Part shown: positions 22,801-26,195 of the stretch, one piece after another
Layout of the letters: every line of letters begins with the position of its first letter
Position numbering within the stretch: position 1 is the stretch's first letter
NCBI RefSeq assembly: GCF_023716665.1
Contig: NZ_CP071859.1
Span: 1,798,001-1,862,000, forward strand
Source: Vibrio sp. SCSIO 43135
Lineage (GTDB): Bacteria; Pseudomonadota; Gammaproteobacteria; Enterobacterales; Vibrionaceae
Reading direction: 5' to 3'
Length of the DNA stretch: 64,000 nt
Made by a program: the position numbers and the translations under genes
Notes under the pieces: model-generated
The model's database searches: none
Told to the model about the DNA's origin: nothing
What the model saw: only the letters and a program-made list of their open reading frames with translations

Positions 22801-24532
22801 CGTTGAAGTCCGCATCTGGCGTAATGGTGAAGCTGCCATCATCATTAGCTTCCACCGTCGCATTGCCATCGACGGTTAGGTTCGATGCAGTCAGGTCATC
22901 GCCTTCAACATCACTTGAGTCGGCAAGAAGCTGGTCTTGTGAGATAGTAATCGAGCCGTCTTCGTTGACCGTGTAGGCTTGCTCACCTTGGACTGGTGCA
23001 TCGTTGATTGGTAGGACATCGATATCAGCAGTTGTAGTTGCCGTCGCGCCTTCTTCATCGACGACCACCACATCAAGGCTGACATCGCCATCGAAGTTTT
23101 GGTTTGGCGCGAAGCTAAAGGTGCCGTCGCCGTTGTCGGTTAAGATACCGTCGTTACCTGTGTAGGTCACGCTATCTACTGCAACATCACCTTCAATGTC
23201 TGAGGCATTCGCTAATAGCTGCTCAGCACTGAACGTCAGTACTTCATCTTCGTTTACGGTGTAAGCCGTTGAGCCCGCCACCGGTGGATCGTTCTCTGGT
23301 GTCACGGACACATCAATGTTGGCAGCCACCGTGTCGGTGCCGTCGGACACTTCAAAGCTGAACTGCACATCCCCATTGAAGTTCTCGTTTGGCGCGAAGC
23401 TGTAGCTGCCGTCGCCGTTGTCAGTCAGTACCCCATCAGTGCCGGTGTAGCTGATGCTTTCTACACTGAGGTTATCACCGTCAATGTCGGTAGCACCGGT
23501 TAGGAGGTTTGCATCGGTGAAGTTCAGTGTGCCGTCTTCGGCGATGGTGAACGCTTGGTCTTGCGGCTCAGGTCCATCATTTACCGGATTTACCGTTAAA
23601 TTTAGTGACGTTGGCGTAATATCCTGACCATCTGAAACATCATAAGAAAACTCAATTTCGCCATTGAAGTCCTGGGATGGCGTGATAGTAAAGCTGCCAT
23701 CATCGTTAGCTAAAATCGTGGCATTAGGGTCATTAGTTGTAAGGTTTTGGGCTGTAAGGTCATCACCTTCGACATCACTTGCATTAGCTAAAAGTTGCTC
23801 TTGGGTAATCGTAATTGAATTATCTTCATCAACCGTTGCTGTAATGCCCGCAGATACTTCCGCAGCGTCGTTGACATCTTCTACGTTGATTTCAAATGTT
23901 TCTGAAACCGTTTCTGTATCAAAGTCTTCTTCGTTCTCGGTCGCGCCCTCTTCCTCAACGTTAACTTCAAATGTTTCACTTACAGTGGCAGTATCAGGTT
24001 CTGAAGTATCACCAACACTCGTAGCATCGGAAGATGCGCTAGAACCACCACCAGAGCCACCTGCTCCGGCAGACACTACGGAATCAGGTGACGAGCTTTC
24101 GCCAGATTGACTTGGCCCACCCGACCCATCGTCTGTCGCTCCGCCAACATTTTGAGAACTAGGAGCAGACGATGAAGGAGCCCCATCTGATGCAGCTTCT
24201 CCAGTCGCTTGGCTGTCCACAACTTTAGACTCATTGCCTTCAGACTCTTCAGCACCAGCTGAGGCTTCTTGAACCGGCGCCGCAGCACCGCTAGAGTCAT
24301 CGCCACCGCTCGAACCCGCCCCACTTGGGTTGTCTTCTAAAGCCTGGTTAATTTCATCAGCTAGGTCTGCATTCTCTACCCCGGTCGCAGTCACCGAGGC
24401 AGCTGTATTTTGTTGGTTTTGTCTTTCCTGAGCCGAATTTGATTCTGTTGACGAATCTGAAGTGGTTACATTTTCAACCGCATCATTTAGGTTTTTCTCG
24501 TTTCCATTTGAGTTTTGATTATTATTTTCCAT
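1892..24532 (-). CDS. Giant cadherin-like tandem-repeat adhesin, candidate type I secretion substrate
   Basis: One open frame of 7,546 codons. There is no Sec signal. Residues 1–180 are a Ser/Gly/Ala/Asp/Glu-rich low-complexity stretch. The rest is built from roughly 60–65 acidic domains of about 95 residues, with the pattern EDGSxTxxxxxLLAxxxDxDGDxL ... DNGDGTxxFxPxxxFNGD ... VNDxP, as in 'tandem-95'/cadherin-like proteins of type I-secreted adhesins. Asp/Asn/Glu at the domain joints suggest Ca2+ binding (inference). Unlike modules occur near residues 2330–2580, 3290–3615 and 4708–4984. The C-terminus is acidic and ends NNIDENM; only one RTX-like nonapeptide (GGSGNDYNN) is visible, and no canonical RTX array. 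No TAAG LapG site was found near the N-terminus. The gene is divergent from a complete type I secretion operon, the likely exporter. The start follows a weak AGGTAA. The reading frame is intact despite the extreme length. Confidence 0.93.
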   Translation of the reverse strand: MENNNQNSNGNEKNLNDAVENVTTSDSSTESNSAQERQNQQNTAASVTATGVENADLADEINQALEDNPSGAGSSGGDDSSGAAAPVQEASAGAEESEGNESKVVDSQATGEAASDGAPSSSAPSSQNVGGATDDGSGGPSQSGESSSPDSVVSAGAGGSGGGSSASSDATSVGDTSEPDTATVSETFEVNVEEEGATENEEDFDTETVSETFEINVEDVNDAAEVSAGITATVDEDNSITITQEQLLANASDVEGDDLTAQNLTTNDPNATILANDDGSFTITPSQDFNGEIEFSYDVSDGQDITPTSLNLTVNPVNDGPEPQDQAFTIAEDGTLNFTDANLLTGATDIDGDNLSVESISYTGTDGVLTDNGDGSYSFAPNENFNGDVQFSFEVSDGTDTVAANIDVSVTPENDPPVAGSTAYTVNEDEVLTFSAEQLLANASDIEGDVAVDSVTYTGNDGILTDNGDGTFSFAPNQNFDGDVSLDVVVVDEEGATATTTADIDVLPINDAPVQGEQAYTVNEDGSITISQDQLLADSSDVEGDDLTASNLTVDGNATVEANDDGSFTITPDADFNGDITMQFDITDGTDTIQATGDLTVNPVNDLPQPQDQAFTIAEDGTLNFTDADLLTGATDIDGDNLSVESISYTGTDGVLTDNGDGSYSFAPNENFNGDVQFSFEVSDGTDTVEANIDVSVTPENDPPVAGSTSYTVNEDEVLTFSAEQLLANASDIEGEVAVDSVLYTGSDGILTDNGDGTFSFAPNQNFDGDVSLDVVVIDEEGATVSTTAEIDVLPINDAPVQGEQAYTVNEDGSITISQDQLLAGSSDVEGDDLTASNLTVDGNATVGANEDGSFTITPDADFNGDITMQFDITDGTDTIQATGDLTVNPVNDLPQPQDQAFTIAEDGTLNFTDADLLTGATDIDGDNLSVESVSYTGTDGVLTDNGDGSYSFAPNENFNGDVQFSFEVSDGTDTVEANIDVSVTPENDPPVAGSTSYTVNEDEVLTFSAEQLLANASDIEGEVAVDSVLYTGSDGILTDNGDGTFSFAPNQNFNGDVSLDVVVVDEEGATVSTIAEIDVLPINDAPVQGEQAYTVNEDGSITISQDQLLAGSSDVEGDDLTASNLTVDGNATVEANEDGSFTITPDADFNGDITMQFDITDGTDTIQATGDLTVNPVNDLPQPQDQVFTIAEDGTLNFTDADLLEGATDIDGDNLSVESISYTGTDGVLTDNGDGSYSFAPNENFNGDVQFSFEVSDGTDTVEANIDVSVTPENDPPVAGSTSYTVNEDEVLTFSAEQLLANASDIEGEVAVDSVLYTGNDGILTDNGDGTFSFAPNQNFNGDVSLDVVVVDEEGATVSTIAEIDVLPINDAPVQGEQAYTVNEDGSITISQDQLLAGSSDVEGDDLTASNLTVDGNATVEANEDGSFTITPDADFNGDITMQFDITDGTDTIQATGDLTVNPVNDLPQPQDQVFTIAEDGTLNFTDADLLEGATDIDGDNLSVESISYTGTDGVLTDNGDGSYSFAPNENFNGDVQFSFEVSDGTETVAANIDVSVTPENDPPVAGLTSYTVNEDEVLTFSAEQLLANASDIEGEVAVDSVTYSGNDGILTDNGDGTFSFAPNQNFDGDVSLDVVVVDEEGATAITTADIDVLPINDAPVQGEQAYTVNEDGSITISQDQLLAGSSDVEGDDLTASNLTVDGNATVEANDDGSFTITPDADFNGDISMQFDITDGTDTIQATGDLTVNPVNDLPQPQDQAFTIAEDGTLNFTDADLLTGATDIDGDNLSVESISYTGTDGVLTDNGDGSYSFAPNENFNGDVQFSFEVSDGTETVAANIDVSVTPENDPPVAGSTSYTVNEDEVLTFSAEQLLANASDIEGEVAVDSVLYTGSDGILTDNGDGTFSFAPNQNFDGDVSLDVVVVDEEGATATTTAEIDVLPINDAPVQGEQAYTVNEDGSITISQDQLLAGSSDVEGDDLTASNLTVDGNATVEANDDGSFTITPDADFNGDITMQFDITDGTDTIQATGDLTVNPINDLPQPQDQAFTIAEDGTLNFTDADLLDGATDIDGDNLSVESISYTGTDGVLTDNGDGSYSFAPNENFNGDVQFSFEVSDGTDTVEANIDVSVTPENDPPVAGSTSYTVNEDNSITITSEQLLANSSDIESDVSIQEVSYSGSDGAFTDNGDGTFTFVPNQDFNGNVSLDVNIIDSEGATASTTAGIEVLPVNDAPVTSGITAEVDEDNAITISQEQLLANATDVEGDNLVASNLQTNDPDATIVSNEDGSFTITHSENFNGELDFTYNVSDGESDVVTTLDLTVNPVNDAPDAGDEIHIQAQEDQTVGVTLREDPVIRLDQAPENGIVQAHLNDEWIDLDVGVEIPADTEVRFVADQDAVENGTHTTKIGTFDDNASVDDWGDEVDPYTRQFIDGDLTVTVQSNDDPLGAWNGNTHIGHGIGDTDRQGLSGDEKLTVTVEGQDINEISFHLDGLGGWFMEESRHFTEVEIRAFNSEGEMIDSLTYHKEDRNSFETDYTLTVDEPVSYFELGTIQGNGTYVVQNMTVSQTCPDEAVFTSIGVDGTEITETVSLNIREGDSEIDLTAELPNVEVDTDGATQFASVIITEEQLLAQASDIDSDILDIEGLELVGESADNATLVDNGDGTWTVVPNENFHGEVELGYNVTDGELADSNIINIHFESVNDEPIVSGPIVLSTEEDNSITFTADELLANSTDVEGDELSIIDINYDGPNGELIDNGDGSFTFVPNENFNGEVDIDYKVFDGQDAVDTLLDLTVIPVNDVPVPGAPLHTQMLENGSITIEAKDLLAGATDVDGDILHIENLLLVDQGQGTLTDNGDNTFTFEPSSNFYGEVNLTFDISDGLASAPSTARIDVEIVNEGPEVSGPVDAVVDEDGSITITQEDLLANATDADGDNLTATNLQTNDPNASIVENSDGSFTITPSDNFFGEIEFTYDVTDDIETIAADLNLTVNPINDAPEVPDLVFSTEDGTSVTITEDQLLAQATDIEGDELSVVNVTSGSDSVSVQDNGDGTYTLTPENGFFGNADLTFDVSDGTDVVSANIDLSVEFVNDAPEADSIVADVDEDGSILVTQEMLLENATDQDGDVLTAVGLETNDPNAQITDNGDGTYTVTPSENFNGDIQFTYEVTDGELSTTNDLTLTVNPVNDAPIVAPAMYSIEEDGSVLFTQEDLLSGAIDIDGDALTVTEIDYQGNEGVMTDNGDGTFSFVPEEHFSGDLQFNFTVSDGTDEVEQTIDLHIEAVADAPNLTITDGDGNNVDDQAILTEPGGTVDLNIAASLVDQDLSETLTVTVDGVPEGSVIRYDSESVLNDQENGITSYNDTEITVTFEGETAGFQNAAGYYKVDENGNISDVQVVYENASQVGGGGDLQPGEDSFSFQVDQGESFNLFLIPNGFNFNDFDSMQDGNFEFRASDGSPATTDTLDPQLIFVGEDGSETVVRSQFGDAVFHGGSSAGLNQDGMEHTRTTVNDDGELVYGFEDLYGGGDADFTDFNFTIDVGEVNSQIYSGEVTVDSSGAVVLPTTAIEQTVELALPEDFDEQLEVVVTATSTEQSNGDEETVSQTIYINATGTHIEHAPEALPVDAVVEEDGSIIITQADLLENARDLDGDQLTALNLVTDDENVTITENGDGTFTITPDADFNGDVQFTFDVSDGDDIVSTNLELTVTPVNDLPEPEDKAFTISEDGTLNFTDADLLDGATDIDGDNLSVESISYTGTDGVLTDNGDGSYSFAPNENFNGDVQFSFEVSDGTDTVEANIDVSVTPENDPPVAGSTAYTVNEDEVLTFSAEQLVANASDVEGDVSLQDVSYSGNDGILTDNGDGTFSFAPNQNFDGDVSLDVVVVDEEGATASTTAEIGVLPINDVPVQGEQAYTVNEDGSITISQEQLLAGSSDVEGDDLSASNLTVDGNATVEANEDGSFTITPEADFNGDIAMQFDITDGTDTIQATGDLTVNPINDLPQPQDQTFTIAEDGSLNFTDADLLTGATDIDGDNLSVESISYTGTDGVLTDNGDGSYSFAPNENFNGDVQFSFEVSDGTDRVEANIDVSVTPENDPPVAGSTSYTVNEDEVLMFSAEQLLANASDIEGEVAVDSVTYSGNDGILTDNGDGTFSFAPNQNFDGDVSLDVVVVDEEGATATTTADIDVLPINDAPVQGEQAYTVNEDGSITISQDQLLAGSNDVEGDDLTASNLTVDGNATVEASEDGSFTITPDADFNGDISMQFDITDGTDTIQATGDLTVNPVNDLPQPQDQAFTIAEDGTLNFTDADLLTGATDIDGDNLSVESISYTGTDGVLTDNGDGSYSFAPNENFNGDVQFSFEVSDGTDTVEANIDVSVTPENDPPVAGSTSYTVNEDEVLTFSAEQLLANASDVEGDVSLQDVSYSGNDGILTDNGDGTFSFAPNQNFDGDVSLGVVVVDEEGATAITTADIDVLPINDAPVQGEQAYTVNEDGSITISQEQLLAGSSDVEGDDLSASNLTVDGNATVEANEDGSFTITPDADFNGDIAMQFDITDGTDTIQATGDLTVNPVNDLPTSGDVYANVDEDNTITITQEQLLANAADIEGDDLVASNLTLVGDDATIVDNGNGTFSITPSENFNGYIDVAYSISDGDTPIAANLGLTVDPVNDAPIVSADVAITIEEDGSYTITQEELLQFATDIEDDDMTAIIGEQGDETTVTGTVLDAETSNPVSGAEVTLTDSVGNSYTTVTDDSGNYTVTGPVVDQGTVTIEQEGSITSSFLVPAGEDVNGGVTAISEVLEETDMRIVVTWGESPRDMDNHLWLYDTENGNELDHIYYRDMSHDLGEGNVVQQDVDDVNGHGPETITIPNYQDADMHYSVHNYTNRSWDVDGVEDVQVQVFVGDTLVETFTPELPDNPSGDHWHVFDIVNGVIVPSQDVGSQNAFDLPTAEEALAAENGIDISELLIGEEDGDLGDTDGNEPSVGDISIENALITDNGDGTYTITPEENFNGEFSISYNVDDGNGGVTPAELDVTVTAVNDLSVIYDHDYSINEDGSLTFTDEQLLAGATDIDGDDLSVESVNYEGTDGVFTDNGDGTYTFAPNENFNGNVGLTYDVSDGTDVVSANIDVQVVPINDVPVAGTTSYSVEEDGSITLSDAQLLANSSDVEGEVFVSDVTYSGTDGVFTDNGDGTYTFSPNENFNGDISLDVSVMDEDGATAETTAGIDVIAVNDLPVAGSTTYSVDEDNVITISDAQLLANSSDIEGDVSVSDVSYSGTDGILTDNGDGTFSFAPNQNFVGDVSLDVVVVDEEGATVSTTAEIDVLPINDVPVQGAQAYTVNEDGSITISQDQLLAGSSDVEGDDLSASNLTVDGNATVEANDDGSFTITPDADFNGDISMQFDITDGTDTIQATGDLTVNPVNDLPQPQDQAFTIAEDGTLNFTDADLLEGATDIDGDNLSVESISYTGTDGVLTDNGDGSYSFAPNENFNGDVQFSFEVSDGTDTVEANIDVSVTPENDPPVAGSTSYTVNEDEVLTFSAEQLLANASDIEGEVAVDSVSYSGSDGILTDNGDGTFSFAPNQNFDGDVSLDVVVVDEEGATATTTADIDVLSINDAPVQGEQAYTVNEDGSITISQEQLLAGSSDVEGDDLSASNLTVDGNATVEANDDGSFTITPDADFNGDITMQFDITDGTDTIQATGDLTVNPVNDLPQPQDQAFTITEDGTLNFTDADLLTGATDIDGDNLSVESISYTGTDGVLTDNGDGSYSFAPNENFNGDVQFSFEVSDGTDTVAANIDVSVTPENDPPVAGSTSYTVSEDEVLTFSAEQLLANASDIEGEVAVDSVLYTGSDGILTDNGDGTFSFAPNQNFDGDVSLDVVVVDEEGATVSTTAEIDVLPINDAPVQGEQAYTVNEDGSITISQEQLLAGSSDVEGDDLSASNLTVDGNATVEANEDGSFTITPDANFNGDISMQFDITDGTDTIQATGDLTVNPVNDLPQPQDQAFTIAEDGTLNFTDADLLTGATDIDGDNLNVESISYTGTDGVLTDNGDGSYSFAPNENFNGDLQFSFEVSDGTDTVEANIDVSVTPENDPPIAGSTSYTVNEDEVLTFSAEQLVANASDVEGDVSLQDVSYSGNDGILTDNGDGTFSFAPNQNFDGDVSLDVVVVDEEGATATTTADIDVLPINDAPVQGEQAYTVNEDGSITISQDQLLADSSDVEGDDLTASNLTVDGNATVEANDDGSFTITPDADFNGDITMQFDITDGTDTIQATGDLTVNPINDLPQPQDQAFTIAEDGTLNFTDADLLEGATDIDGDNLSVESISYTDTDGVLTDNGDGSYSFAPNENFNGDVQFSFEVSDGTDTVEANIDVSVTPENDPPVAGSTAYTVNEDEVLTFSADQLLANASDIEGDVVLDSVTYTGSDGILTDNGDGTFSFAPNQNFDGDVSLDVVVVDEEGATASTTAEIDVLPINDAPVQGEQAYTVNEDGSITISQEQLLAGSSDVEGDDLTASNLTVDGNATVEANDDGSFTITPDADFNGDITMQFDITDGTDTIQATGDLTVNPVNDVAIALDHQFEMDEDGIITITNQDLLQGASDIDGDELTVSSVNYTGTDGVFTDNGDGTYSFAPNENFNGEVQLDYGVSDGTQVTDASIGITVKEVNDAPIAGATSYSVEEDGSITMTEAQLLANSSDVEGAVSVADVSYTGNDGDFVANEDGTYTFTPAENFNGQISLEVTIADEGGATSETTAGIDVVAVNDAPVAPTLEINGEEDQVLVIDPAFILANASDLDGDDLSLESLSVRQPQNATLQPQADGMYHLIAPADFNGMIDLAYEISDGTETVEGSINVDVIPVNDAPFNEGNAHLTTHEDGAFTFNADDMLDLFGDIDTDNLVVSRIIMPDGEDGGSLEDNGDGTWTFTPTGDFAGTSGMQVVVSDGEFETSLDVPVFVRPVADGAVITTDHEGPLVFSEDSTGHLGLNVDLLDSSEVLTNLVITGFPVGFEVSDGTHTVVITAPGQYIDVTEWNIDSLALTPPEDFSGNFFITVTATTADYGDEQSQAMATPTEATGDFQTQPDESVVLTTEDLLEMAENASEGDIEHVHLIDRSQGEIVDNGDGTWTFSPADGFEGTADLGYVVNDGGNIIDAQTSVAVQAENDTAPSVSGNASVDVGHRAALNFTDQDMLANVNDLQGDSLSIESVQLIGGQGLLETDQQGHHTFTPAEGFSGEATVGFVATDGQESVRSHFNINVAEEEQGLSLSEDGSLVLDQETILDAIGLSDGSEVTALEHTGEDGTVIENSDGSWTFWPDESFDGDLALSAETVLNGETSQHDLNIEVATDAETAASVAEQDEAGSDSLESSASDEIIVDRSEPDTEETADVTVAPGDVANVSIPEDVSGIEGVAQVEVSGLPEGASIENALSGGDGSYVVSGDLSQPISISLDEQFEGTSNVQFQGLDDIGNTVPNAHGEVTIEVDEQYAMQSNGATGNADTLSNGQEQGGDWTLGDNTNVGVDVMDDSSSFDNLDHGGSGNDYNNIDENM
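4830..8730 (-). repeat. Super-repeat block III of the giant adhesin (five 861-bp units)
   Basis: Five copies of a three-domain unit with a period of 858–861 bp (287 residues). The domains open with VQGEQAYTVNEDGS, PQPQDQAFTIAEDG and PPVAGSTSYTVNEDE. The same codon track recurs near 4860, 5721, 6582, 7440 and 8301. This block lies nearest the C-terminus, about residues 5270–6570. Confidence 0.9.
9580..10410 (-). other. Two-domain cassette nested inside a cadherin-like domain of the giant adhesin
   Basis: Residues about 4708–4984. It begins with a carboxypeptidase-regulatory-like beta-sandwich (TVTGTVLDAETSNPVSGAEV ... TDDSGNYTV). It continues with a segment of YfaP/DUF2135 character (VVTWGESPRDMDNHLW, then HIYYRD and GPETITI). 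The cassette interrupts one tandem-95 domain: the front half ends at DIEDDDMTAI and the back half resumes at NALITDNGDGTYTITPEENF. A sugar- or surface-binding role is plausible but unproven. Confidence 0.65.
10800..13430 (-). repeat. Super-repeat block II of the giant adhesin (three units)
   Basis: Three copies of the 861-bp, three-domain unit, recognisable at 10854, 11715 and 12576. They are bounded by more divergent cadherin-like domains. The block encodes about residues 3700–4580. Confidence 0.9.
13690..14660 (-). other. DUF4114-containing module of the giant adhesin
   Basis: Residues about 3290–3615. The part around 13925–14290 has the DUF4114 signature, including FEDLYGGGDADFTDFNF and the preceding FSFQVDQGESFNLFLIPNGF. 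It is preceded by a non-repeat beta domain beginning NLTITDGDGNN. DUF4114 occurs in secreted repeat proteins; its function is not established here. Confidence 0.65.
16790..17540 (-). other. GHGIGDTD module of the giant adhesin
   Basis: Residues about 2330–2580. This non-repeat segment contains WGDEVDPYTR, THIGHGIGDTDRQGL and SFHLDGLGGWFMEESRHF. The second adhesin of this window has a collinear segment at about 48390–48860, with WGVEVSPTER, PHVGHGIGDTDGRGM and AFGLDGMGGAFNTNSN. No named family is recognised. Confidence 0.6.
18080..23600 (-). repeat. Super-repeat block I of the giant adhesin (six units)
   Basis: Six copies of the 861-bp, three-domain unit, recognisable at 18459, 19314, 20172, 21033, 21897 and 22758, plus flanking domains. 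It encodes about residues 310–2150 on the N-terminal side. Some neighbouring copies are almost identical at DNA level. Confidence 0.9.
20083..21672 (-). repeat. Near-identical adjacent super-repeat copies
   Basis: Bases 20083–20811 and 20944–21672 match base for base over about 729 bp, except for about two differences near 20571. The offset is exactly 861 bp, one super-repeat. This indicates a recent tandem duplication or gene conversion. Confidence 0.85.
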
Positions 24533-24851
24533 TTACCTAGCCCTATTCAACGAATGGATGTGAAACTAAATGTATAACTGACTTGTATTAATGAAGTACA
24601 ATCTTGAGAGTTCTTCAAGGTGAAAACGTCTGAAAGTAATAATTTTTTGTCAATTTGCTGCAGTCATATGAATAGGGAAAAAGGGGAGTTTTTTACCCGG
24701 CTAGCATCAGCTCTTTAATCAAACTGTACTTTCTTTCTCAAAGCCTAAGACTTCACAAAACATGATGTTACGTATTGCATATCCAGATATGCATCTATAA
24801 TGATATTCGTTGGCGATAAAAAATAACAAAAACAAACACAAGGACGACTTG
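24533..24851. other. Divergent AT-rich intergenic control region
   Basis: 319 bases between the starts of the giant adhesin (-) and the exporter operon (+). It holds a predicted + strand promoter with a dyad (annotated separately). On the - strand there is a weak promoter candidate with -35 TTGTAC (24596–24601) and -10 TATACA (24571–24576), but with a long 19-base spacer. A 9-bp inverted pair, CCCTATTCA at 24541 and TGAATAGGG at 24669, flanks the adhesin-proximal half. No small gene or terminator is seen. Confidence 0.5.
24775..24801 (+). promoter_or_regulatory. Predicted exporter-operon promoter with an 18-bp operator-like dyad
   Basis: A consensus -10 TATAAT lies at 24796–24801, with a weak -35 TTGCAT at 24775–24780 (15-base spacer). 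Lying between the elements is a perfect dyad, TGCATATC-CA-GATATGCA (24776–24793). A palindrome in this position is where a repressor would block RNA polymerase, or where an activator would compensate for the poor -35. The ATG of the adaptor gene is 51 bases downstream of the -10. Confidence 0.45.
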
Positions 24852-26192
24852 ATGAGCGAAATCGAAAGACATATTCGCAATGCGATGTATGAATCTCATC
24901 AAACGCAAGATGCGCAGATAAACGATGAAGTCGTAATTAAAAGTGCATTAACTGCTACGCACAAAACTCTGCTAGCGGTTTTTCTTGCCGTTGTAACGTT
25001 GCTTGTCGTTGTATCCCAAGTCACTATCGATATTGTCGTATCTAGTAGAGGAGAGTTGTTACTCGATACGGACATCGAAAAGGTTCAGCACCTAGAAGGT
25101 GGCATATTAGACAAGTTACTCGTGACAACTGGCGACACGGTTTATGCGGGGCAGCCAATCGCTCGTTTAAAATCTGTTGATAGGAACACTCAACTAGCGT
25201 CTTCAACACTCGATATCGAAGCTATCCAAATCGAACTAGAGAAGTTTCGTGCCCTAATTGAAGATAGAAAACCAGCATTTTCAGAATCCAGCTATTCCCC
25301 TGAACTCGTTCAAGCGGGAAATCTTTCTTGGGCTCAAGAAGCTGCAAAAAATCGTTCTAACCAATCTCTTATTGAGCATGATATTCAGCACAAGGAAAGG
25401 CTGATGAGTTCAATGCGAAAAAGAAAAATCAGCTCCCAGAAGCAACTTGGGTTGATTCAAGAACAACTCAAGATCAAAGAAACACTATACGGTGAAGAGA
25501 TGGCTTCCTATATCGATGTGTTAAACATGCAGGTACAGGAAATGAACATGTTACGTGAGATAGAGAATCTCGATGAAGCATTACTAAACGAGGACTTCCA
25601 ACAGCTCCGGTTGAAAAAACAATTGGCTGATCTAATTGCAAATCGAAATGCAGAATATCAAAGCCAAATAAACAGCCTTAAAAAAGACCTAACTCTTAAA
25701 CAAGCAACATTGCCCCAACATACTGACAAAGTCGAAAGGTTAACTGTTTATTCTCCAGTTGACGGTGTTGTCGATAAAGTTCACTTCAACTATCAATCCG
25801 CCGTCATTCCTCCAGGGGAAAGTATCGCGGATATTGCGCCCATACGTAATCAACTTCATGGCGAAGCCAAGATACCAAGAAAGGATCTTGGTTTTGTCGA
25901 AATTGGCCAAGAAGTAAAACTCAAATTTGATACGTATAATTTTGCCAAGTATGGCTATATAACGGGAACCATACAGTCAATCAGCCGATCATCGTACAAG
26001 GAAGAAGAAACCGAGTTCTACATCGCTACCATAAGTATGGAAAAATCATATTTGGAAAAATCAGGAGCTCGATACAACCTGTCGCCATATATGGAATTTA
26101 CTGCAGATATTAAAACAGGCTCGCGAAAAATGATCGAGTACGCGTTGAAACCTGTAATGTCCGCCATCGAAGATGCGTTCGATGAGAGGTAA
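24852..26192 (+). CDS. Type I secretion periplasmic adaptor (HlyD/LapC family)
   Basis: A 446-residue membrane-fusion protein that would bridge the inner-membrane ABC exporter and the outer-membrane TolC-type channel. It has one N-terminal membrane segment (about residues 37–58, LLAVFLAVVTLLVVVSQ), then the lipoyl half-motif VQHLEGGIL. A long coiled-coil hairpin (about 95–300) follows, then the second lipoyl half LTVYSPVDGVVDKV and a C-terminal beta-barrel ending EYALKPVMSAIEDAF, typical of HlyD. The frame is open from a TTG at 24810, but the ATG at 24852 has AAGGA seven bases before it and is the better start. It is the first gene of the exporter operon; the next start is four bases after its stop. 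Confidence 0.92.
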   Translation: MSEIERHIRNAMYESHQTQDAQINDEVVIKSALTATHKTLLAVFLAVVTLLVVVSQVTIDIVVSSRGELLLDTDIEKVQHLEGGILDKLLVTTGDTVYAGQPIARLKSVDRNTQLASSTLDIEAIQIELEKFRALIEDRKPAFSESSYSPELVQAGNLSWAQEAAKNRSNQSLIEHDIQHKERLMSSMRKRKISSQKQLGLIQEQLKIKETLYGEEMASYIDVLNMQVQEMNMLREIENLDEALLNEDFQQLRLKKQLADLIANRNAEYQSQINSLKKDLTLKQATLPQHTDKVERLTVYSPVDGVVDKVHFNYQSAVIPPGESIADIAPIRNQLHGEAKIPRKDLGFVEIGQEVKLKFDTYNFAKYGYITGTIQSISRSSYKEEETEFYIATISMEKSYLEKSGARYNLSPYMEFTADIKTGSRKMIEYALKPVMSAIEDAFDER

Positions 26193-26195
26193 AGC

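Noticed and set aside
4830..23600. Regular repeats considered as a CRISPR array or satellite DNA
   Set aside because: The units are long, in frame and encode cadherin-like domains; there are no short direct repeats with unique spacers.
2468..24110. Dozens of 60–148 codon frames on both strands within the giant adhesin gene
   Set aside because: They recur at the 861-bp repeat period, mirror the repeat codons and lack ribosome sites; they are shadows of the long frame.
24810..24851. TTG start for the HlyD-type gene
   Set aside because: It has no ribosome site; the ATG at 24852 has AAGGA at proper spacing.
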